20,291 nt of DNA, taken from contig CALPRR020000020.1 of assembly GCA_943326025.2 (NCBI GenBank), positions 1 through 20,291 of the forward strand, written 5' to 3'. This stretch comes from Candidatus Kuenenia stuttgartensis. GTDB taxonomy: Bacteria; Bacteroidota; Bacteroidia; Flavobacteriales_D; Crocinitomicaceae. The notes below the pieces were generated by a model. The model worked only from the letters and a program-made list of their open reading frames with translations. It was not told where the DNA came from and did not search any database. The position numbers and the translations under genes are program-made. Of this stretch, positions 14,534 through 20,291 are shown in pieces (position 1 is the first letter of the stretch; each line of letters opens with the position of its first letter).

Positions 14534-17311
14534 TTAATTTAGTTTTTCCTTCAAAAATTTCCCTGTATAATTTCCCTCTATTTTTATTAAGTCTTCAGGA
14601 GTTCCTGCAAAATTTACATTTCCGCCTTTATCTCCGCCTTCAGGGCCGATATCAATGATCCAATCTGCACATTTAATTACATCCGTATTGTGTTCGATAA
14701 CGATCACAGAATGACCTACATTTACTAATTCATTTAAAGCAATTAATAACTTGTTAATGTCATGAAAATGTAAACCAGTTGTTGGCTCATCAAAAATGAA
14801 TAATGTATGTTTTGTATTTGAACCATTTATTAAGAAAGACGCCAATTTAATTCGCTGTGCTTCACCACCACTTAGAGTACTTGAAGATTGACCTAATTGA
14901 ACATAGCCAAGTCCAACATTGAATAAAGGTTGAATTTTTTCAGCTATTTTTTGTTCTAATTTATCTTTACCTTCTTTAAAGAAATTTAAAGCCTCTTCGA
15001 TATCCATCGCTAGTATATCAGCAATGTTTTTACCTCTGTATTCTATTTCTAATGTTTCTTGTTTGTAACGTTTGCCGTCACAGTTTTCACATTTCAAGTG
15101 AACATCAGCCATGAACTGCATTCCAACGGTAATTTCACCTTCACCTTCACAAATCTCACAACGCCCACCTTCAACATTGAAACTAAAAAAGCCAGGTTTA
15201 TAACCTCTTAATTTAGAGACTTGTTGTCTTGAAAATAATTCACGAATGTCATCAAATGCTTTAACATACGTAATTGGATTACTTCTAGAAGATTTCCCAA
15301 TCGGATTTTGATCGATGAATTCGATGTTTTTAATTTGTTTAAAATCTCCAGATAAATCGATGTTAATATTCGTATCTCCAATCAATCCTAATTCTTTACG
15401 AATAGAAGGATAAAGGATTTCTTTTACTAAAGTTGATTTTCCTGATCCACTAACACCAGAGATACAAACCAATTTATTTAATGGGAAGTCAACGTTAATG
15501 TTTTTAAGATTATTTAATCTCGCACCAGAAATTGTAATAACATCTTTACTTGTTCTTCTTTTCTTTGGAAGCGGAATGATTTCTTGATGTGTTAAATATT
15601 TAGCAGTTAAACTTCTTTCACTGTTAATTAATTGACTGAAATCACCTTGAAAAACGACTTCACCACCATAAACACCAGCCATTGGACCTATATCTATAAT
15701 TTCATCGGCAGCTTTCATCATTTCTTCTTCATGTTCAACAACGATAACTGTATTTCCTAGATCTCTAAGATTTTTTAAAACATTAATTAATCGATGTGTA
15801 TCTCTTGGGTGAAGGCCTATACTCGGTTCATCTAAAATATACATGGAACCAACTAAACTAGAACCTAATGAAGTTGCTAAGTTAATTCGCTGTGATTCAC
15901 CACCTGAAAGTGAGTTTGAAGCTCTATTCAAGGTTAAATATCCTAATCCAACTTCTTCTAAAAATGACAATCTACTTGTAATTTCAGGAAAAATACGTTT
16001 TGCAATTTGTGGATCGTAATTATTTAGATCAATTTCTTTGAAAAATGTTAAAACATCAGAAACTGGAGTTAAAACAAAATCAGTAATTGTTTTCCCTTCT
16101 ATTTTGACATTGTTTGCGTCTTTTCTTAAGCGTGTTCCTTTACAATCTGGACATCCCGTTTTACCTCTATAACGAGATAACATAACACGGTATTGAATTT
16201 TGTATGTTTGACTTTCTAGAAACTTGAAAAAAGCATTTAATCCTGAAAAATATTTATTGCCTTCCCAAAGTAATTGATATTCCTTTTCTGTTAAGTCTTG
16301 AATTGGTCTATGAATTGGGAAATCGAATTTTTTTGCATTGAAAACCAACTCATTTAAATATTCCGACATTGTTTCACCTTTCCATGGTAATATGGCACCT
16401 TCAAAAACACTTAATGATTTATTTGGAATAACAAGATTGTCGTCAATTCCAATAACAGAACCAAAGCCTTCACATGTTTTACAAGCTCCAAAAGGATTAT
16501 TAAAAGTGAAAAAATGCTCTGAAGGTTCTTGAAATTCTATTCCATCTAATTCAAATAAATTTGAAAAGTCCGTTTGGATTGAATTATCTGGTTGAAATAT
16601 AGAACATTTACCTTGACCTTCTAAAAAAGCTAAACTGATGGAATCACTGTAACGACCTTCATTCTCTTCGTTATCGAAATCTGTTTTTATACGGTCGACA
16701 AGTAAATATGCATTTTCAATTTTAGATGGAATAGCAGCTAATAATTCTTCAATTTCAACTACTTCATTTTTTATAAATAATCTGACAAAACCTTGATCTT
16801 TTAGAATGGCTAATTGTCTTTCGACTCCATATTTTTCAAATCCATTAATCGGAGCAAGCAACATCACTTTTGAACCATTCTCTAATGTTTTTAAGAAACT
16901 AATAACATCAAAGACAGTATGTTTTTTTACTTCATTTCCTGAAATTGGAGAATATGTTTTACCAACTTTTGCAAAAAGTATTTTAAGATAATTATAAATT
17001 TCAGTCGTAGTTCCAACTGTTGAACGAGGATTGTTGGAAGTTACCTTTTGTTCAATTGCTATTGCAGGTGAAATACCTTTAATGTAATCAGTATCAGGTT
17101 TGTCTAGTTTGCCTAAAAATTGACGAGCATAAGAAGACAAACTTTCGATGTATCTTCTTTGACCTTCAGCGTACAAAGTATCAAAAGCTAATGAGGATTT
17201 TCCTGAACCAGAAAGACCAGTAATAACTGTTAGTTTTCCATGTTGGATTGAAACATCAATATTCTTTAGGTTGTGAACCCTTGCGCCTTTAATCTCAATG
17301 TGTTTTTGCAT
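14534..17311 (-). CDS. uvrA: UvrA, excinuclease ABC subunit A
   Basis: A 925-residue DNA-damage sensor of nucleotide excision repair, near the usual 940-950 length. It has two ABC ATPase modules. Walker A motifs are GLSGSGKSS (32-40) and GVSGSGKST (619-627), and signatures are LSGGESQRI (468-476) and LSGGEAQRI (813-821), with Walker B at YILDEPSIGL and FDEPTTGL. Two zinc modules are intact: CKTC (277-280) with CPDC (387-390), and CEIC (718-721) with CENC (741-744). The UvrB-interaction and insertion regions are present. The short TYSPISGNEVKKH stretch (119-131) has Ser where many homologs carry a Cys pair; this variant is common in Bacteroidota. The gene ends only 5 nt from the oppositely oriented T9SS-cargo gene, so the two transcripts probably overlap. 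It follows the FtsB-like gene by 62 nt. The ATG is preceded by a TAnnTTTG box at a 4-nt gap. Confidence 0.97.
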   Translation of the reverse strand: MQKHIEIKGARVHNLKNIDVSIQHGKLTVITGLSGSGKSSLAFDTLYAEGQRRYIESLSSYARQFLGKLDKPDTDYIKGISPAIAIEQKVTSNNPRSTVGTTTEIYNYLKILFAKVGKTYSPISGNEVKKHTVFDVISFLKTLENGSKVMLLAPINGFEKYGVERQLAILKDQGFVRLFIKNEVVEIEELLAAIPSKIENAYLLVDRIKTDFDNEENEGRYSDSISLAFLEGQGKCSIFQPDNSIQTDFSNLFELDGIEFQEPSEHFFTFNNPFGACKTCEGFGSVIGIDDNLVIPNKSLSVFEGAILPWKGETMSEYLNELVFNAKKFDFPIHRPIQDLTEKEYQLLWEGNKYFSGLNAFFKFLESQTYKIQYRVMLSRYRGKTGCPDCKGTRLRKDANNVKIEGKTITDFVLTPVSDVLTFFKEIDLNNYDPQIAKRIFPEITSRLSFLEEVGLGYLTLNRASNSLSGGESQRINLATSLGSSLVGSMYILDEPSIGLHPRDTHRLINVLKNLRDLGNTVIVVEHEEEMMKAADEIIDIGPMAGVYGGEVVFQGDFSQLINSERSLTAKYLTHQEIIPLPKKRRTSKDVITISGARLNNLKNINVDFPLNKLVCISGVSGSGKSTLVKEILYPSIRKELGLIGDTNINIDLSGDFKQIKNIEFIDQNPIGKSSRSNPITYVKAFDDIRELFSRQQVSKLRGYKPGFFSFNVEGGRCEICEGEGEITVGMQFMADVHLKCENCDGKRYKQETLEIEYRGKNIADILAMDIEEALNFFKEGKDKLEQKIAEKIQPLFNVGLGYVQLGQSSSTLSGGEAQRIKLASFLINGSNTKHTLFIFDEPTTGLHFHDINKLLIALNELVNVGHSVIVIEHNTDVIKCADWIIDIGPEGGDKGGNVNFAGTPEDLIKIEGNYTGKFLKEKLN

Positions 17312-17315
17312 AACA

Positions 17316-17323
17316 CAAAGATA
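17316..17323 (-). promoter_or_regulatory. Putative -7 promoter box (TATCTTTG) of uvrA
   Basis: TATCTTTG on the minus strand ends 4 nt before the uvrA ATG. No -33 TTG is evident at the usual distance. If used, uvrA would have a leaderless transcript in addition to any read-through from the upstream gene. Confidence 0.35.
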
Positions 17324-17373
17324 AAAGAATGTTGTGTATTAAAATTATGGGATGAAAATAAAAAGAATAAATT

Positions 17374-17658
17374 TTACTCTCTTGTAATCACAAATATATC
17401 TTCATCATCTTTTTTGAAAAATTTATTTTCACGAGCATATCTTTCTAATTCAGAAGAGTATTTTAATTGATTTAAAGTATGGCGAGTAGATGATAGTTTT
17501 TCTGAAACAAGTTCTTTTGATTCTTCCAGACGATTTAGTTTTTGAGCATGACTAACCATTGAGAAAATATCGTTATCGTCTAAAAATAAAGCGTAAAAAA
17601 CAAAAATAGTAGTTGCTAAAATAAATTTGTTTTTAAAATAAACGAGGTACTTTTTCAT
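17374..17658 (-). CDS. FtsB/DivIC-type septum formation initiator
   Basis: A 94-residue bitopic membrane protein. The N-terminus (MKKYLVYFKNKF) is followed by a single membrane segment (about 12-27, including ILATTIFVFYALFL), then a long coiled-coil stretch (about 38-75) with heptad-like Leu/Glu/Lys spacing, and a short tail with YARENKFFKKDDEDIFVI, the typical end of this family (in which the residues after 'aRe' are conserved). Members are predicted to join FtsL and FtsQ in the divisome and help trigger septal peptidoglycan synthesis. It lies 62 nt upstream of uvrA on the same strand and may be co-transcribed with it. A TAAATTTG box ends 4 nt before the ATG. Confidence 0.85.
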   Translation of the reverse strand: MKKYLVYFKNKFILATTIFVFYALFLDDNDIFSMVSHAQKLNRLEESKELVSEKLSSTRHTLNQLKYSSELERYARENKFFKKDDEDIFVITRE

Positions 17659-17662
17659 AATT

Positions 17663-17670
17663 CAAATTTA
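17663..17670 (-). promoter_or_regulatory. Putative -7 promoter box (TAAATTTG) of the FtsB-like gene
   Basis: TAAATTTG on the minus strand, 4 nt before the ATG, again at the spacing seen for uvrA and the hydrolase gene. No -33 element is obvious. Motif-only call. Confidence 0.35.
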
Positions 17671-17734
17671 TTGAAATGTAATAGATGAAAAATTATAATG
17701 ATTGAATCTTTTAAATAGGCAATTGTTAAAAACA

Positions 17735-17773
17735 AAAAGAGGAACGTGTTCAAATGAAACCTGTTCCTCTTTT
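17735..17773 (-). terminator. Intrinsic terminator downstream of the helicase gene
   Basis: An 11-bp stem (17735-17745 with 17763-17773, containing AGAGGAAC/GTTCCTCT) encloses a 17-nt loop. Read leftward, the stem is followed by a T-rich run, so it should end the helicase transcript before the FtsB-like gene. It lies about 100 nt past the helicase stop. Confidence 0.8.
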
Positions 17774-17871
17774 CGTATACTTGTTAAAACTATAAACCTA
17801 ACTACAACTATGAAATTGTGCCTCAAAATTAAAAGGTTTTAGTATATTATCCAAATATTAATTCAACTATT

Positions 17872-19383
17872 TTATTCATCCTCTAAAACTTCTCTTAGCT
17901 TAGAGCGTAATTGTCTATTATAAGTCTCCATTATGTATTTAAAATAATTTGGAGTACTCTTAGAAATACATTTTGTATATTGTTTTAATCGATGTTCAAT
18001 GTGTTCTTGAAGAGCTTCTAAAAGTTCAAGACCATCAAAATAATCTGAAGCAGACTCTCTTATTACTTCGAAATGACTTTGTAAGGATAAATCAACGGCA
18101 TCTTTCCCCTTTTTACCTGCATCTAGACATTCGTAATATACTTCTTTCAAATTGAAAGTTTCAAGTTGAGCAGTATTTATACGATCTTTTAATGCTCTTG
18201 GAAATTCAAATTCAACTTCAAATTCTAAATCATCTAATTCAGATAATCTAGATTCAAGAAAACGATCTGGAAAACGAAAAGCATCTTGCCAATTTAAATA
18301 ATCTTGCCAGTAACCAAATCGACGTACGTTATTACCTAAATCAATTAATTTGAAAGAACTTTTGTTAGGTAATTTACGAGATCCACGACCAATCATTTGA
18401 TGATAAAGTGTCAAAGATCTTGTTGCTCTATTTAAGATAATCGTTTGAACAGTAGGCTCATCAAAACCTGTTGTAAGAATTCCAACAGATGTTAAAATAG
18501 CATCCTGTGTTGTTTTAAACCATTCTAAAATATCCTTACGATCTTTATCTGAATATGTAGAATCTAAGTGTTTAATTTTATAGCCACGTTTTTTAAACGT
18601 TTCTTCAACTCTTAATGATGTTTCAATCCCAGAATTAAAAATTAAAGTTTTTTCACCTATTGCAACTTCTTCATAAGCAAAAAGTAATTTTTCTTGCATG
18701 AAGTAATTTCCATAAACTGAATCAGAGCTATTGACAGTGAAATCACCATTAGAACCAATTTTTAGACCATGTAAATTTACGTCGTATGTAAATGTTTCAG
18801 CATCTGATAAATATCCCTTTTCAATCAAGGACATGATACTTTCTCCTACAATTAGTTTATTGTAATTGTCATTTAAAGGAAGTGCGCGGTTACTGCTTAA
18901 AGGTGTAGCGGTAACACCTAAAATGTTAGCTTCGTTATAGAACTGAAATATTTTTCTAAAACTATTGTAATGAGCCTCATCCACAATCACTAAACCAATA
19001 CCTTCTAAAAAATTTTCGTTTTCTTGAAGTCGATTATTTAATGTTTCCACCATTGCGATGTAACACGTATAATCATCTTGATTTTTAATTGATTTTACCT
19101 CACTATTAACAATCATGTTATTTACCTCAATACCATGTAATTGTTTTGAAGTTTGAACTGATAACTCAATTCTATGCGTTAAGATCAAAACTTTTTCACC
19201 AGTTTTTTCAATAAAGCTCTTTGCTATTTCAGAAAATATAACTGTTTTTCCTCCACCTGTAGGAAGCTGAAATAATAAATTGAAATTTTTCCCATTTTTT
19301 TCAAGTTCTGATAAGATTGTATCTACAGTAGACTTTTGAAAGGGATATAATTGTTTTACTTCGTATTCTGTTTCGAGCATCAT
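17872..19383 (-). CDS. DEAD/DEAH-box SF2 helicase
   Basis: A 503-residue ATP-dependent nucleic acid helicase of superfamily 2, in the XPB/type III restriction (ResIII)-like group. The N-terminal RecA domain has a Q-motif-like LYPFQKSTVD (12-21), motif I PTGGGKT (41-47), motif II DEAH (135-138) and motif III GVTATP (156-161). The C-terminal RecA domain has TLIFNSGIET, ILTTGFDEPTVQTI (302-315) and motif VI QMIGRGSR (329-336). The last about 130 residues are acidic and helical with no recognised domain, and may regulate the enzyme or bind a partner. Two consecutive ATG codons begin the frame; either could be used. No adjacent methyltransferase or nuclease is seen, so a restriction role is not supported and a housekeeping DNA or RNA unwinding role is more likely. 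A strong promoter-like pair lies upstream and an intrinsic terminator downstream. Confidence 0.9.
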   Translation of the reverse strand: MMLETEYEVKQLYPFQKSTVDTILSELEKNGKNFNLLFQLPTGGGKTVIFSEIAKSFIEKTGEKVLILTHRIELSVQTSKQLHGIEVNNMIVNSEVKSIKNQDDYTCYIAMVETLNNRLQENENFLEGIGLVIVDEAHYNSFRKIFQFYNEANILGVTATPLSSNRALPLNDNYNKLIVGESIMSLIEKGYLSDAETFTYDVNLHGLKIGSNGDFTVNSSDSVYGNYFMQEKLLFAYEEVAIGEKTLIFNSGIETSLRVEETFKKRGYKIKHLDSTYSDKDRKDILEWFKTTQDAILTSVGILTTGFDEPTVQTIILNRATRSLTLYHQMIGRGSRKLPNKSSFKLIDLGNNVRRFGYWQDYLNWQDAFRFPDRFLESRLSELDDLEFEVEFEFPRALKDRINTAQLETFNLKEVYYECLDAGKKGKDAVDLSLQSHFEVIRESASDYFDGLELLEALQEHIEHRLKQYTKCISKSTPNYFKYIMETYNRQLRSKLREVLEDE

Positions 19384-19402
19384 TATTGAGAAAATCGGGG
19401 TA

Positions 19403-19434
19403 CAAAAGTACGTCCTTTTATTCGAAATTCAAAA
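19403..19434 (-). promoter_or_regulatory. Putative promoter of the helicase gene (TTTTG -19 nt- TACTTTTG)
   Basis: On the minus strand a TTTTG (19430-19434) and TACTTTTG (19403-19410) are separated by 19 nt, matching the Bacteroidota -33/-7 layout. Transcription would start near 19397, giving a leader of about 14 nt. The remaining gene-free stretch 19384-19717 is AT-rich and shows nothing else apart from the trxB promoter. Confidence 0.6.
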
Positions 19435-19658
19435 TAGATTTGTGAACTTAGCTCTTCCAAAAATAGATTAATTAATTATTGACCTAATGTTGAGTTGTTT
19501 ACTTAAAATAATAACGGGTTATTAAATTTGTTATAATTTATTTTTCTTTGAAAATTCGAAGAATTAAAATAGATTTTACAAAAAAAACAATTTTTCATTA
19601 TTCTTCATCTCAACTAATAATTCTTGAAATCCTAACTTGTTTCATTTTTTTAAATTTA

Positions 19659-19690
19659 TTGTTTCTAATTATCATATTTAGCTATTTTTG
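19659..19690 (+). promoter_or_regulatory. Putative promoter of trxB (TTG -21 nt- TATTTTTG)
   Basis: TTG (19659-19661) and TATTTTTG (19683-19690) are spaced 21 nt apart, consistent with the Bacteroidota consensus. The predicted start, near 19696, would give a leader of about 22 nt before the trxB ATG. Confidence 0.6.
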
Positions 19691-19717
19691 TAATTCAAAT
19701 AAAGAAATAATTCAATC

Positions 19718-20291
19718 ATGGAAATAGAAAAAGTAAAATGTTTAATTATTGGATCAGGACCTGCTGGTTATACTGCTGCAATATACGCTGCTCGTGCAGA
19801 TATGAAACCTGTTTTATATCAAGGCATGCAACCAGGAGGACAATTGACAACAACAAATGAAGTTGAAAATTTCCCAGGATATCCTCAAGGAATTACTGGT
19901 CCAGAAATGATGATGGAATTAGAAGCTCAAGCAAAACGTTTTGAAGCTGATATTCGTTTTGGTTTTATTAATAAAGTTGATTTTTCTGGTCCAATCCATA
20001 AATGTTGGGTAGAAGACGGAAAAGAAATTCATGCAGAAACAGTTATTATCTCTACAGGTGCATCTGCGAAATATTTAGGTTTAGAAAGCGAACAAAAATA
20101 TTTGTTAAGTGGAGGTGGAGTTTCTGCTTGTGCTGTTTGTGATGGTTTCTTTTACAGAGGACAAGAAACAGTAATTGTTGGTGCTGGAGATTCTGCTTGT
20201 GAAGAAGCTCATTACTTATCTAAATTGTGTACGAAAGTTACGATGTTGGTTCGTAAAGAAGAATTCAGAGCTTCTAAAATTATGGCAGACC
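19718..20291 (+). CDS. trxB: Thioredoxin reductase, 5' part (runs off the window)
   Basis: The first 191 codons of a thioredoxin reductase, which uses NADPH and FAD to reduce thioredoxin in the cytoplasm. The FAD-binding GSGPAGYTAAIYAARA (12-27) is at the N-terminus, followed by GGQLTTTNEVENFPGYP (40-56), a typical TrxB string. The redox-active pair is CAVCDG (138-143), where the usual sequence is CATCDG. The NADPH-binding GAGDSACEEA (155-164) follows. A full-length enzyme is about 310-320 residues, so roughly the C-terminal 40 percent lies beyond the window. The start is set by the ATG after a promoter-like pair and by the close fit of the N-terminus to the family. Confidence 0.96.
   Translation, partial: MEIEKVKCLIIGSGPAGYTAAIYAARADMKPVLYQGMQPGGQLTTTNEVENFPGYPQGITGPEMMMELEAQAKRFEADIRFGFINKVDFSGPIHKCWVEDGKEIHAETVIISTGASAKYLGLESEQKYLLSGGGVSACAVCDGFFYRGQETVIVGAGDSACEEAHYLSKLCTKVTMLVRKEEFRASKIMAD

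Noticed and set aside
16338..16532. Antisense reading frames inside uvrA (16338-16532, 16806-16991)
   Set aside because: They lie fully within the well-supported uvrA frame and have no family features.
17872..19383. Restriction or phage-defence helicase
   Set aside because: The helicase resembles ResIII-type proteins, but no methyltransferase, nuclease or defence gene is adjacent.

Overview
The window is AT-rich DNA from a member of the Bacteroidota, most likely the Flavobacteriales (a Fluviicola/Crocinitomicaceae- or Flavobacteriaceae-like organism). This is inferred from three things: two proteins with type IX secretion system (T9SS) C-terminal sorting domains, promoter-like TAnnTTTG boxes of the Bacteroidota type, and a cold-shock protein with a basic N-terminal extension. 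No tRNA, rRNA, CRISPR array, transposase or phage gene was seen. Most of the window looks like chromosomal backbone.

Layout. (1) 1-1571: a leftward pair, an alpha/beta hydrolase followed by a small TerB-like protein, with a gene-free flank carrying a G8 run. (2) 1652-7025: a rightward cluster of five genes: a ribulose-phosphate-3-epimerase-like barrel fused to two CBS domains, a type I-beta DAHP synthase overlapping it by 4 nt, a KdsC-like HAD phosphatase with an HTH-like N-terminus, a saccharopine-dehydrogenase-like oxidoreductase and a UMF1-type transporter. The first three recall the order of KDO synthesis (CBS-bearing sugar-phosphate enzyme, PEP-condensing aldolase, HAD phosphatase) but with different enzymes. 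(3) 7028-9089, leftward: a terminator hairpin, a cold-shock-domain protein with a probable long leader, and an unknown membrane-anchored protein. (4) 9235-14528: a cobalamin riboswitch followed by four tightly packed genes: a DUF4465-like T9SS cargo, a BtuB-like TonB-dependent receptor, a BtuG-like beta-propeller lipoprotein and a second T9SS cargo. (5) 14534-19410, leftward: uvrA, an FtsB/DivIC-like division protein and an SF2 helicase. (6) 19659-20291: a promoter and the 5' part of trxB, which runs off the window.

The most notable system is region 4. It looks like a complete outer-membrane vitamin B12 capture operon under B12 control. The receptor/propeller pair resembles the BtuB-BtuG pair of gut Bacteroides, but here it is flanked by two secreted proteins that would reach the surface through T9SS. 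No periplasmic or inner-membrane btuFCD genes are in the window. The riboswitch leader also contains a 10-nt segment that can pair with one arm of an aptamer helix, a plausible switching element.

All functional names come from recognising motifs and family sequence patterns by eye. No database search or folding program was run.
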